Source: CAVPOO01 sp963707015 (GTDB lineage: Bacteria; Pseudomonadota; Gammaproteobacteria; Thiohalobacterales; Thiohalobacteraceae). Taken from it: a DNA stretch of 64,000 nt. The stretch lies in assembly GCA_963707015.1 (NCBI GenBank), contig CAVPOO010000016.1:62001-126000 (forward strand), given 5' to 3'. A model generated the notes under the pieces. It was not told the origin of the DNA, searched no databases, and saw nothing but the letters and a program-made list of their open reading frames with translations. Shown in pieces: positions 18,142-27,871 of this stretch (the first letter of the stretch is position 1; each line of letters begins with the position of its first letter). The position numbers were made by a program, and so were the translations under genes.

Positions 18142-18951
18142 ATGGACAGTTTGCGCTGGATTCTGCTCGGACTGGGGGCCGTGGTGATTGCCGGGGTCTA
18201 TCTGTGGACCCGCTGGCAGGCGGCCCGCGAAGAGCGTCAGTACGGTGCTGTGGAGAGCAGGGGCTTTGACAGCGAGCCGGTAATTTCCGAAGAGCCTGAG
18301 GTGAGCCACTTCGCCAGGCCTGCCGTCCGCAGGGATGTGGCGGATGACACCTCACTGGCGGCCATCCGGGATGAACTGGACGAACTCGAGCAGTTCATCA
18401 CGGCGGACACCGAGCCACTGACTTTTGACACTGCGGCGCCTGTGGACGAACCAGCCGAAGCGCAGGTGGAGGAGTCCCATCTGACCTCGGAGGATCTGGA
18501 CCTGCCGGGCACGGATGAGAAACTGGTGGTCCTGTATCTGGTAGCACCGCGCGGCAAGCCGTTTCGGGGCAGCGCCCTGCGTGAGGCGTTCTCCCAGGCA
18601 GGCCTCAGGCATGGCGATATGGAGATCTATCACCGGATGTCGGCCGAGGGCGCAAGGGGCAAGGCCGTCTTCAGTATTGCCAACCTGGTCGAACCCGGGA
18701 CCTTCGACCCGGGTGAGTTTGATCGGAGTACCACGCCCGGCATCAGTCTGTTCATGCGCCTGCCGGGTCCTGTCCAGCCAATCATGGCATTCGATGATTT
18801 CGTGGCGACAGCCCGGCAGCTTTCTGAGCGCCTGGGTGGTGAACTGCGCGACGAGACGCGGAGTGTGTTGAGCCGGCAAACCACCGAGCATCTGCGTGAA
18901 GATATCCTGGAGTTCGAGCGCAAGCAGCATCTCGCCCAATCGGGTACATGA
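18142..18951 (+). CDS. zipA: Cell division protein ZipA
   Basis: 269 residues. One N-terminal transmembrane helix (LRWILLGLGAVVIAGVYLW), a short basic patch, an acidic/proline-containing linker (about residues 35-120) and a C-terminal FtsZ-binding domain starting near EKLVVLYLVAPRGKPFRGSAL and including GISLFMRLPGP. ZipA tethers FtsZ to the inner membrane in gammaproteobacteria, so this gene supports the taxonomic placement. Its TGA overlaps the ATG of ligA (ATGA), indicating translational coupling. Confidence 0.93.
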   Translation: MDSLRWILLGLGAVVIAGVYLWTRWQAAREERQYGAVESRGFDSEPVISEEPEVSHFARPAVRRDVADDTSLAAIRDELDELEQFITADTEPLTFDTAAPVDEPAEAQVEESHLTSEDLDLPGTDEKLVVLYLVAPRGKPFRGSALREAFSQAGLRHGDMEIYHRMSAEGARGKAVFSIANLVEPGTFDPGEFDRSTTPGISLFMRLPGPVQPIMAFDDFVATARQLSERLGGELRDETRSVLSRQTTEHLREDILEFERKQHLAQSGT

Positions 18952-20963
18952 CCACGCGCAATGCGGCCGCGCAACGCGCCGCCAGGTTGCGCGAGCAGAT
19001 CAATTACCACAACTACCGGTATTACGTCCTCGACGACCCTGTCGTCTCCGATGCGGATTACGACCGGCTCCTGCGCGAGTTACGGCAGCTGGAAACGGAA
19101 TTCCCGCAGCTCATCACCCCTGACTCACCGACCCAGCGGGTCGGGGCAGAACCCCTCAAGGCTTTCGGGCAGATCACCCATGCGATTCCGATGCTGTCGC
19201 TCGATAATGCATTCAGCGATGAGGAGCTTGCTGAATTTGATCGTCGTGTGCGCGAACGGCTGGGAGTCACTGAGGTTGCCTACGCTGCCGAACCCAAACT
19301 GGATGGACTTGCGGTCAGCCTGCGTTATGAACACGGACTGCTCGTGAGCGGGGCTACCCGGGGTGACGGCCTTACCGGCGAAGATATCACGGCCAATGTC
19401 CGGACGATTCCTTCAGTTCCACTGAAACTGATCGGTCACGGGTATCCGTCCATTCTCGAGATCCGTGGTGAGGTGTTCATGAGCCACGCGGGTTTCCGCG
19501 AACTGAATGAACGCAGCGTCGCCGAAGGCGGCAAAGCCTTCGTCAATCCGCGCAACGCGGCAGCCGGCAGCGTGCGCCAGCTTGACCCGCGCGTGACGGC
19601 GAGGCGGCCACTCGAAATGTATTCCTACGGGGTGGGGGAGGTGCGAGGCGGCGCAGTGCCGGACCGACACAGCGAGATTCTTGGGGCATTGCGGGAATGG
19701 GGGCTGCGCGTGTCCAAGGCCATTGCGGTCGTCAAGGGGCTTCAGGGCTGTGAGGCGTTCTATCGCCGGATGGCGCAGGCACGGGATCAGTTGCCATTTG
19801 ATATCGATGGGGTGGTGTTCAAGGTCGACCGCCTCGACTTCCAGGACACGCTGGGTTTTGTCGCCCGAGCGCCGCGCTGGGCAATAGCGCGCAAGTTCCC
19901 TGCCCAGGAAGAAACGACGGTTGTGCAGGGTATCGAGGTCCAGGTTGGCCGCACCGGTGCCGTAACACCGGTGGCACGCCTGGAACCGGTCTTTGTGGGA
20001 GGGGTCACCGTCACCAACGCGACCCTGCACAACGAAGATGAGGTTCACCGCAAGGATGTGCGCGTCGGCGACACGGTAATCGTGCGCCGTGCCGGCGACG
20101 TCATTCCTGAGATCGTCGCCGTGATCAAGGAGCGTCGTTTACCGAAGGCACGCCGCTTCAAGATGCCCTCGCGCTGCCCGGTCTGCGGCTCAGTCATAGA
20201 GCGCGCGGAAGGCGAGGCGGTATCGCGTTGCAGCGGAGGTCTGTATTGCCCGGCTCAGCGCAAGCAGGCGATTCGGCACTTCGCGTCACGGCGCGCGCTG
20301 GATATCGAAGGGCTCGGAGACAAGCTGGTCGAACAGCTTGTCGACACAACGCTCGTGAACGATGTGGCCGACCTGTATTCGGTAAGCCGGGAACAGCTCC
20401 TCGGCCTGGAGCGTATGGGCGAGAAGTCGGCAGACAACCTGATTGCCGCACTCGAGAAGAGTAAACAGACGACGCTGGCCCGTTTCCTGTACGCCCTGGG
20501 TATCCGCGAGGTCGGGGAAGCGACGGCCAAGGTACTGGCAGAAAATTACGGCGACTTTGCGGCCCTGCGCGAAGCCAGCCTCGAAGACCTGCAGCAACTG
20601 CCAGATATCGGCCCGGTGGTGGCGCAACATATCGTGACCTTCTTCCAGCAACCGCACAATCAAGAGGTTATCGATAAACTGCTGAATGCAGGCATTCGTT
20701 GGCGGAAATCAGGCGTTACTAAACAACAACCGCTCAGCGGGCAGACCTTCGTTCTGACCGGCACCCTGCGGGACATGACGCGTGATGAGGCCAAGACCGC
20801 GCTCGAGGCGCTCGGCGCGCGCGTGAGCGGCAGTGTGTCAAAGAAGACAAGCTATGTTGTTGCCGGTTCCGATCCCGGCTCCAAGTTGCAGAAGGCGCAC
20901 CAACTCGGCATCCCCGTTCTGGATGAGGCCGGCTTGCAGGAGGTGCTCGCCAGAAACGGCTGA
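18948..20963 (+). CDS. ligA: NAD+-dependent DNA ligase
   Basis: 671 residues, matching E. coli LigA. It seals nicks in replication and repair. Visible elements are the Ia NAD-binding domain (YHNYRYYVLDDPVVSDADYD), the adenylation site AEPKLDGLAVSL with Lys117, the TRGDG motif, the OB-fold region, a four-Cys zinc finger (CPVCG ... CSGGLYCPAQ), helix-hairpin-helix repeats (LERMGEKSADNLIAALE, LQQLPDIGPVVAQHI) and a C-terminal BRCT domain (LSGQTFVLTGTL). Start ATG overlaps the zipA stop by 4 bases. Confidence 0.98.
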   Translation: MTTRNAAAQRAARLREQINYHNYRYYVLDDPVVSDADYDRLLRELRQLETEFPQLITPDSPTQRVGAEPLKAFGQITHAIPMLSLDNAFSDEELAEFDRRVRERLGVTEVAYAAEPKLDGLAVSLRYEHGLLVSGATRGDGLTGEDITANVRTIPSVPLKLIGHGYPSILEIRGEVFMSHAGFRELNERSVAEGGKAFVNPRNAAAGSVRQLDPRVTARRPLEMYSYGVGEVRGGAVPDRHSEILGALREWGLRVSKAIAVVKGLQGCEAFYRRMAQARDQLPFDIDGVVFKVDRLDFQDTLGFVARAPRWAIARKFPAQEETTVVQGIEVQVGRTGAVTPVARLEPVFVGGVTVTNATLHNEDEVHRKDVRVGDTVIVRRAGDVIPEIVAVIKERRLPKARRFKMPSRCPVCGSVIERAEGEAVSRCSGGLYCPAQRKQAIRHFASRRALDIEGLGDKLVEQLVDTTLVNDVADLYSVSREQLLGLERMGEKSADNLIAALEKSKQTTLARFLYALGIREVGEATAKVLAENYGDFAALREASLEDLQQLPDIGPVVAQHIVTFFQQPHNQEVIDKLLNAGIRWRKSGVTKQQPLSGQTFVLTGTLRDMTRDEAKTALEALGARVSGSVSKKTSYVVAGSDPGSKLQKAHQLGIPVLDEAGLQEVLARNG

Positions 20964-21110
20964 ATCCTGGCGGCTCGACTCCCTATCTTTAAAGCGAACC
21001 GATCGCGTGGCCGTTAGTGCTGGTTGAGCTAGGCCGCGCACGCCGAATCCGGCCGCGCGCGCGTGGAATCCGTCTCACCAGACAGTTGCACAGGACAGGG
21101 ACCGACACAG

Positions 21111-23532
21111 ATGACTAAGGCAGACCGGGCTGCTACCAGCGGACTACTCTCCCCACGCTTCCAGAGCCTCATGGCACAGTGCCGTGACATGGCAATCAGT
21201 CACCTTGCACCTCTGTTCAAGGAAATGGAAGAGAACATCGAGGTGGCCCTGCTTGATTTCGCCGAAAAGGCCGAGAGCAATGCGGCGCAAACGGCTTTTT
21301 TCGAGGCAATGGGGGAAGTCCGCCACAAGCACGCCGCCATCACGCGCGCTCTGCTGGAGCGCGTCAAGAAGGGTTTCGATGAGTTTCCGCCCAAGCAGGC
21401 GTCCGTCGGGGATGAGGGCAGCTTCCCGGCAGGTGAGCTCTCCCTGCTCGATAAGGACGAGGTGGAACTGAGCCTGCCTCTGACGAACATGACTGCCAAG
21501 GCCAATGCCGCCTTCATGCAGCAGCTGTATGGCCTCGACCAGAGGCTTGCCATCCTCAACGGCGGACAAAAAGTGACTGATACGGCCCTTCCCGCCGGGC
21601 CTTCGCAACTCGCAGAAGCGATTCGCGAGGCAGTCTCGACCCTCGAAACCGACAACAAGATCAACATCATTCTGTTTGCGCTCTATGACAAGTTCGTAAT
21701 GAAACAGCTCGAGGGATTCTATGAGGAGTTCAATAAACGTCTGGTGGACGCACGGATTCTGCCCAATCTGAAATACGAGATTCGCAAGCGCAAAGACGGT
21801 AGCTACGGACCCGTGCCAACGGATCAGGCGGAAGCGGGTGACGAGGCACCGACACCCGGCGCTGCGCCCCCGAACGCAGGGACTGGATCGAGCGCATCAT
21901 CATACCCGGCCGGAGCGGCAGGCACTGGATATGCCGCGCCGACGACCGCGACGCTGGGCGACGAGGTCTTCGGATCGATACTCAGCCTGATGGCGGGGCG
22001 CCGTCAGGCAGCGGCGGGTACCGGCGGCAGGCCCGTTCACGAGCCGCCTCCGGCCGTCGCGGCCCAGGGGCGTCAGGAAATGATCACGGCGCTGAACGAG
22101 ATACAGGGCCAGAACGCTGCGGCCGCAGCGGGAATTACGGGACTTGGCAGCAGCCACCCGCTCATCGAAGAGGTCGTCGTCAACCAGAGTCTTCTACAGC
22201 AGGTCAAGACGACGCTCGCCGACGAGCGCCGCAAACTCTATGAGGGCGTTGACCGGCGTAAGGTGCCGAGCGCCGATATGGACATCATCGACCTGGTCGG
22301 CATGCTGTTCGACTACATCCTGGAGGATGAAAAACTGACATCGGCCATGAAGGCCCTGCTCAGCCGCCTGCACACGCCCTACCTGAAAATAGCCGTGATG
22401 GACCGGGATCTCTTTACCCGGGAAGAACATCCGGCACGAAAACTGCTCAACGAGATGGCCCGTGCGGGTGCGCAGTGGGCATCCGATGATCAGCTGGATC
22501 GGGGTATCTTCCCCATACTGCGAGCCATGGTCGAAACCGTGCTGGGTAATTTCGATCAGGACCTGAATCTGTTCGATGAACTGCGTGAGAAACTCGACGT
22601 GAAGTTGGCCGAACTGCAGCACAAGGCGGGAGTCATCGAGCAACGGGCCGTGGAGGCAGCCAGGGGTCAGGCAAAATTGCAGGCAGCCCGCCAGCGGGCA
22701 AATCTGGAAATTTCCCGGCGTCTCGGTGGCGGCGAATGGCCGGCCAGGATCGTAGACCTGCTGCAACGGACCTGGTCCGAAAAGCTGATGTTTATCCTGC
22801 TCCGCGACAAGGCGGGCGAAGAGAGCACCGCCTGGGCGGAAGCAACGAACTTTATCGACAGGGTTCTGGCCAGCGTGGATCGCGACCGGATTCGGGAAAA
22901 TCGCTCGGAATTCGAGGCCTCGCTGCTTGGCGTCAATACCGATCTTAGCGAGACGATCAATCAGCTGAGCGGATTCGGACACCATGATACCGAGCGCCTG
23001 ATGACCGTGATTGCTGACTGTCAGCAGGCGGCACTGGCAGCCTGCACACCACGTCGGTCGGCGCCGCAAGAAATGGTATCTCCGCCAGCCGTGGACCAGG
23101 GACCCGCCCCTTATGCTGCACCGGATGTCATGGCCTCCGAGTCCGCAGGAGACGCGCCGGTCGAGATCTGGGAGACCGTCCCCGCTGCGCAGCAGGAAGT
23201 CGCAGCCGAGACAAACCTCACCCCGGAAGAGGAAGACACCATGGAGACGCTTCGCCAAACCAAGTTCGGCACCTGGTTCGAGTTTACCGAAAACGGCAGG
23301 GCGAGGCGTCTTCGTCTGGCATGGTTCAGTGTCGTGACGTCCAACTGCATGTTTGTCGACGGTACCGGCGTCAAGGCCGGAGAGAAATCCTTTCCCGACA
23401 CTGGCCCGGGAGATGTGCGAGGGCAGCGCGCGCATCGTGGAGGGAGAGAAGGCCCCGCTGTTTGACCGGGCGCTAAATACCATTTTTGGCTTTCTGAAGC
23501 GTTCCGCTCCAGCAATGACCGCAGTCAATTGA
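21111..23532 (+). pseudogene. DUF1631 protein gene, with an apparent +1 frameshift near its 3' end
   Basis: From ATG 21111 (GTG 21063 also possible), a DUF1631-family protein of about 785 residues continues in frame to a stop at 23463-23465. After residue ~760 the frame degenerates into GPGDVRGQRAHRGG. Shifting by one base at the CCC of 23394-23396 restores a sensible ending: PTLAREMCEGSARIVEGE, then KAPLFDRALNTIFGFLKRS, ending at TGA 23530-23532. This matches the charged, amphipathic C-terminus expected for the family. So either a one-base insertion has truncated the gene or the base is a sequence error. The rest (for example GAGEES-like RDKAGEESTAWAEATNFIDRVL) is intact. DUF1631 proteins are of unknown function and often lie beside PilZ genes, as here. 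Confidence 0.75.
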
Positions 23533-23549
23533 CACAAGGTGTAGCGAAG

Positions 23550-23897
23550 ATGAACGAACCCCAGCTCAAGGATCAAAGGAAGACACCGCGCAAGAAGATC
23601 TCGGGAGACCTGCCCGTGCGAGATATCAACAAGAATTCTCTGATGGGTTATCTGGCAGATATATCGACGGAAGGTCTGATGCTCGTCGGCGAGACACCCG
23701 TACCGGTCAATGGACTGTTCCAGATCGACATCGAGTTACCCGCGACACTCAACGGTACCAGGGTGTTACACCTGGGTGTGGAATGCCTCTGGTGCCGGAA
23801 TGCGGATGATCCCGAAAGGTTCTGGGCGGGCTTCCATCTGATTGACATCTCACCTGACGACCAGCGAACGCTCGAGGCCCTGACAGCGGCCCTCTAA
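23550..23897 (+). CDS. PilZ-domain protein (predicted c-di-GMP receptor)
   Basis: 115 residues from ATG 23550, essentially a single PilZ domain. It carries both c-di-GMP contact motifs: RKTPR (RxxxR) near the N-terminus and DISTEG (D/NxSxxG) about 25 residues later, so ligand binding is expected. It starts 17 bases after the restored stop of the DUF1631 gene, consistent with one transcription unit. It may couple c-di-GMP to whatever the DUF1631 protein does; that is inference. Confidence 0.88.
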   Translation: MNEPQLKDQRKTPRKKISGDLPVRDINKNSLMGYLADISTEGLMLVGETPVPVNGLFQIDIELPATLNGTRVLHLGVECLWCRNADDPERFWAGFHLIDISPDDQRTLEALTAAL

Positions 23898-23923
23898 CCG
23901 ATCCACAAGGCGGCCGCCGCGAG

Positions 23924-23944
23924 GATGCCGGTTCCACCGGCATC
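23924..23944. terminator. Perfect 9-bp hairpin after the PilZ gene, possible terminator
   Basis: GATGCCGGT, a TCC loop and ACCGGCATC form a perfect 9-bp stem 26 bases after the PilZ stop. No T tract follows, so intrinsic termination is uncertain; an RNA-stabilising 3' structure is the alternative. Confidence 0.4.
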
Positions 23945-24159
23945 AGTGCGCATAAGCCGTTATCTCGCGGCTGCCGGTAAAGCCCCGCTTGCGGCAGGCA
24001 GCCGGCCCACAACATCGCTTTCCCAGATCCCAGCTTCGGGTAGAATATGCCGCAATTGACAGGCAGGCGACCTGCGGGCTGCGTCCCGGACGGCGTTATT
24101 ATCTGATACTGGCCGCATGCGTGTGGTTTCTCCTCGGCGAACTTTACGATCCCGGCATA

Positions 24160-24816
24160 ATGGAAGCTGAATTCTGGCATCAGCGCTGGCAGAACAACCG
24201 GATCGGCTTCCACCAGGAATCGATCAATCCCTATCTGCAGGCACACTGGAGCGGGCTCAACCTGCCTGCAGGCTCACTTGTCTTCGTGCCCTTATGCGGC
24301 AAGAGCCGCGACATGGTCTGGCTTGCCGAACAGGGGTATGCAGTCATGGGGGTCGAGATCAGCGAGCTTGCGGTCGCCGCCTTCTTTGAGGAACAGGGAT
24401 TAACGCCCACGGTCACCCGCACACCGCGCTTTCAGCGCTGGCGGCACGACGGTCTGACGATTCTTTGTGGGGATTTTTTCGATCTGACAGCGGATGATGC
24501 CGGCCAGATTCAGGGCATTTACGATCGCGCCGCACTGATTGCATTTCCCGCCGATCAGCGCAGACGCTACGTCCAGCACCTTACCGGCCTGTTGCCTGAG
24601 ACGCTTGTCGGTCTGTTGATTACGCTGGACTACCCGCCACTGGAAATGCAAGGGCCACCATTTGCGGTGACGGACGAGGAGCTCCGATCACTGTTCCCCG
24701 TGGAATTCAAGCTGGAGAGGGTTGCCGGCAGGAACTGCCTGAATGACAGCCCGCGCTTTCGTGAGCGGGGGGTCTCGCGGCTGATCGAAACAGCCTACTC
24801 GTTGCAGCGCGGCTGA
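24160..24816 (+). CDS. tpm: Thiopurine S-methyltransferase
   Basis: 218 residues from ATG 24160, the standard bacterial TPMT length. The start MEAEFWHQRWQNNRIGFHQ is diagnostic. The SAM-binding loop is VFVPLCGKSRDMVWLAEQGYAV-like (seen in parts as FVPLCGKSRDM), followed by GVEISELAV and GDFFDL. Bacterial Tpm methylates thiols and also selenium and tellurium oxyanions, giving tellurite resistance in Pseudomonas. An upstream TAGAAT near 24041 could be its -10 element; the 262-base gap before it holds only the hairpin noted separately. Confidence 0.94.
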   Translation: MEAEFWHQRWQNNRIGFHQESINPYLQAHWSGLNLPAGSLVFVPLCGKSRDMVWLAEQGYAVMGVEISELAVAAFFEEQGLTPTVTRTPRFQRWRHDGLTILCGDFFDLTADDAGQIQGIYDRAALIAFPADQRRRYVQHLTGLLPETLVGLLITLDYPPLEMQGPPFAVTDEELRSLFPVEFKLERVAGRNCLNDSPRFRERGVSRLIETAYSLQRG

Positions 24817-24862
24817 ATGAGATTGCATCCAGCAAGCGTGTTTTTTCCGGAACCCGCAGCAC

Positions 24863-27199
24863 ATGGCCACACGGCGTAGGAAGCGCACAAAGGCTCGCAA
24901 ATCCAGCCGTGGGCGATTGAGCCGTTTCAGGTTCCTGCGCCTGTGGCTACTGCTGACCGCGACCCTGTTACTGCTCGTCTACATCGCCTACCTGGATTAC
25001 CGGGTGCGTGATCAGTTCGAGGGCACACGCTGGGCGCTGCCCGCCCACGTCTACGCGCGTCCACTGGAACTCTACGTGGGCGCACCGATCAGCCGTGACC
25101 AGCTTACCCGCGAGCTGGAAAGGCTGGGCTACCGCTTCGCGACTGAAGCGCGCCGCCCGGGCCAGGTGTCACGCAATGGCAGCCGGTTTCATCTCTACAC
25201 ACGGCCATTCCGATTCTGGGACGGTCAGGAACCCGCCCTCAACCTCGGTCTCAGCATTGAGGATGGCTGGGTAACGGTACTGACGAATCGCGAGACCGGC
25301 AAACCCGTGGACCTGGTGCGCCTCGACCCGATGCAGATTGCGGCAATTTATCCGGCGCACAGGGAAGACCGCATTCTGGTGCAGATCGAGGAAGTCCCTC
25401 CGATCCTGACGGACGCCCTGCTGGCTGTCGAGGACCGCGAGTTCTACCAGCATCATGGTATTTCCCCACGCTCTGTCCTGCGAGCGCTGGTCGCCAATCT
25501 CAAGGCGGGTGGCGTGGTTCAGGGCGGCAGCACCATTACCCAGCAGCTGGTCAAGAATTTCTATCTGAGCAACGAGCGCAGCCTGCGGCGCAAGGTCAAC
25601 GAAGCAATCATGTCATTGTTGCTCGAGCTGCACTACTCCAAGGCGGAGATACTCGAGGCCTATCTGAATGAGGTGTATCTCGGTCAGGATGGTTCCCGGG
25701 CCATCCACGGGTTCGGACTGGCCAGCCAGTTTTATTTCGAGCGTGATCTCTCTGAATTGTCCGACGACCAGCTCGCGCTGCTGGTCGGACTCGTCAAGGG
25801 CCCCTCGTATTATGACCCGCGCCGCCACCCGCAACGTGCCAGAGATCGGCGCAATCTGGTGCTCGATCTGATGGGCCAACAGAGTTACCTGACTGACAGC
25901 GATACGCTGAAATTCAAGGCGAAACCGCTTGGTACGTTGCGCCGTGAATCCCTGGCGGTGAATGCCTTTCCCGCCTTCCTGGATCTGGTCCGTCGACAGC
26001 TGCGCCGCGACTACCGTGAAGAAGACCTGAATTCACAGGGATTGCAGATATTCACCACCCTCGATCCCGAGCTGCAGACGCATGCAGTCAAGCTGCTTGA
26101 GCAAAAGCTTGCGCGGCTGGAGCGCCAGCGCGGCCTGGAGGACAACAGTCTGCAGGGAGCGCTGCTCGTCACGCGCACCGCGAGTGCAGAGGTCGTGGCG
26201 GTCGTGGGCGAGCGGGACGCCGCGTCCTCCGGCTTCAACCGTGCCCTGGACGCGTTGCGCCCGATCGGGTCGCTGATCAAACCGGCCGTGTACCTGAGTG
26301 CGATCGAAGATCCGTCGCGGTACACCTTGGCGAGCCTTGTTGAGGATACGCCACTCACGATCGAACTGAGTGGTGGCAAGCAATGGCAGCCGGGCAATTA
26401 TGACAGGAAATACCGGCAGCGGGTTACCGTCTATGAGGCACTGGTGCATTCGCTCAATGTGCCCACGGCAAGAATCGGCCTCGATATCGGGGTAAAGGCC
26501 GTCATACGTACCCTGCAGCAACTGGGTGTGGGGCGCGACTTCAAACCCTTTCCGGCACTGTTGCTCGGTGCGGCGGAAATGACACCCGCCGAAGTGACCC
26601 AGATGTACCAGACGCTGGCCGCCGGTGGTTTTCGTTCCCCCTTGCGGTCGATCACGGCGATCGTGGCGGCGGACGGGACGCCCCTGCAACGCTACCCCTT
26701 GCGGGTCGAGCAGGTCGCCGGCGCAGGGCCGGTGTTTCTCATCAACACCACGCTTCAGGGCGTCGTACGGCACGGGACGGCGGCCAGTCTGGGTTCGGTT
26801 TTCCCCCCGGATCTGGGGCTGGCAGGCAAGACCGGCACGACCAACGATCTGCGCGACAGCTGGTTTGCAGGCTTCAGTGGGGACTTGCTTGGGGTGGTAT
26901 GGCTGGGCAGGGACGATAACCAGCCCATGGGCCTTACCGGCACCAGCGGGGCACTGCAGGTGTGGAAGGACCTCATGCGCGAGGCTAGACTCGAGCCACT
27001 TATCCTGGCACAGCCGCCGCAGATCGAGATGGCAGAGATTCATCTGCCCGACGGTCTGCGGGCCGACAGCTATTGTGAAAATCGCGTAGAATTGCCATTT
27101 CTTGCCGGGAGCACGCCGCAGGGATATGCCGCCTGCGCACGCGGCAACGATGCAACAGGGCAAGCCTTGCCCTGGCTGAAGGGGATCTTTGGCAGATGA
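24863..27199 (+). CDS. mrcB: Penicillin-binding protein 1B (bifunctional peptidoglycan synthase)
   Basis: 778 residues. A basic cytoplasmic tail (RRRKRTKARK) and one membrane helix (about residues 26-43) are followed by a UB2H domain (LPAHVYARPLELYVGAPIS). The GT51 glycosyltransferase domain has catalytic Glu190 in AVEDREFYQHHG and GGSTITQQLVKNFYL. The transpeptidase domain has the SxxK nucleophile motif S470-L-I-K473, an SLN motif (HSLNVPTARIG) and KTGT at about 656-659. It polymerises and cross-links peptidoglycan in the periplasm. Its TGA overlaps the next gene start by four bases, a strong coupling signal with the lipoprotein gene. Confidence 0.97.
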   Translation: MATRRRKRTKARKSSRGRLSRFRFLRLWLLLTATLLLLVYIAYLDYRVRDQFEGTRWALPAHVYARPLELYVGAPISRDQLTRELERLGYRFATEARRPGQVSRNGSRFHLYTRPFRFWDGQEPALNLGLSIEDGWVTVLTNRETGKPVDLVRLDPMQIAAIYPAHREDRILVQIEEVPPILTDALLAVEDREFYQHHGISPRSVLRALVANLKAGGVVQGGSTITQQLVKNFYLSNERSLRRKVNEAIMSLLLELHYSKAEILEAYLNEVYLGQDGSRAIHGFGLASQFYFERDLSELSDDQLALLVGLVKGPSYYDPRRHPQRARDRRNLVLDLMGQQSYLTDSDTLKFKAKPLGTLRRESLAVNAFPAFLDLVRRQLRRDYREEDLNSQGLQIFTTLDPELQTHAVKLLEQKLARLERQRGLEDNSLQGALLVTRTASAEVVAVVGERDAASSGFNRALDALRPIGSLIKPAVYLSAIEDPSRYTLASLVEDTPLTIELSGGKQWQPGNYDRKYRQRVTVYEALVHSLNVPTARIGLDIGVKAVIRTLQQLGVGRDFKPFPALLLGAAEMTPAEVTQMYQTLAAGGFRSPLRSITAIVAADGTPLQRYPLRVEQVAGAGPVFLINTTLQGVVRHGTAASLGSVFPPDLGLAGKTGTTNDLRDSWFAGFSGDLLGVVWLGRDDNQPMGLTGTSGALQVWKDLMREARLEPLILAQPPQIEMAEIHLPDGLRADSYCENRVELPFLAGSTPQGYAACARGNDATGQALPWLKGIFGR

Positions 27200-27741
27200 C
27201 ACGACGACAGGGTTCAATCGCGCTGGGTACGCTGTGCGCGGCGCTCGCGGCATGCAGCGTCGCGCCAAGCGGCGACTCGCGCCCGCCGGTCGAGGAGCGT
27301 GGGACAGCCACCGGCGAAAGCCCCCAGCCCCTGGAGAGGGAGGTGGAGGTAGAGGTGAAGGTGGAGCCTGGCGCCCTCCCGAGCCGTGTTTCCAGTCAAC
27401 CGGCAGTGGTGAGTCTGGTCGCGCGTGCCGATGATCAGATGCAAGCGGGCGACCTCGGCGCAGCGGCCGCCTCGCTTGAGCGCGCGCTGCGCATCGATGC
27501 GCGTAACGCGCGCCTGTGGAGTCGGCTGGCAGCGGTGCGGCTGGAACAGGGCGAATTCTGGCAGGCGGCGGGGCTTGCCGCCAAATCCAACAGTCTGGCA
27601 GGTGACAACCCGGTGTTGCAGGCATACAACTGGCGGCTGATCGCGCGCGCGCGACGCGGTGAAGATGATCTTGCCGGTGCACGCGAGGCCGAGGAGATGG
27701 CCGACAGCTTCGCTGCCAGGACCCGTGCACCGGGTCAATAG
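27196..27741 (+). CDS. TPR-like lipoprotein, candidate PBP1b activator (LpoP-like)
   Basis: 181 residues. A lipoprotein signal with LAAC lipobox (ALGTLCAALAAC), a proline/glutamate-rich linker containing EVEVEVKVEP, then a helical TPR-like part (ADDQMQAGDLGAAAASLERAL, NARLWSRLAAVRLEQGEF, KSNSLAGDNPVLQAYNWRLI). The gene overlaps mrcB by ATGA. In Pseudomonas a TPR lipoprotein, LpoP, activates PBP1b, so position plus architecture suggest the same role. This is inference, as the C-terminal sequence is too short and variable for a firm family call. Confidence 0.75.
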   Translation: MTRRQGSIALGTLCAALAACSVAPSGDSRPPVEERGTATGESPQPLEREVEVEVKVEPGALPSRVSSQPAVVSLVARADDQMQAGDLGAAAASLERALRIDARNARLWSRLAAVRLEQGEFWQAAGLAAKSNSLAGDNPVLQAYNWRLIARARRGEDDLAGAREAEEMADSFAARTRAPGQ

Positions 27742-27871
27742 CATTTTCATCCCCGGAATGTTCTGCACCTGTTCAGCGCGCAACCGGTTGAACCGCGACC
27801 GATCTGCCGGGTAGCCAGGCCCGGCTGTATGGGGCCGGGGAACGGCTCATTCGTGTACAATACCCGGCAAC

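Noticed and set aside
23388..23400. Programmed frameshift in the DUF1631 gene
   Set aside because: TTTCCC could slip, but no stimulatory hairpin or internal Shine-Dalgarno is evident, and a one-base indel explains it more simply.
26033..27730. 565-codon minus-strand frame opposite mrcB and the lipoprotein gene
   Set aside because: Compositionally biased antisense shadow of an unmistakable PBP1b gene with no domain of its own.
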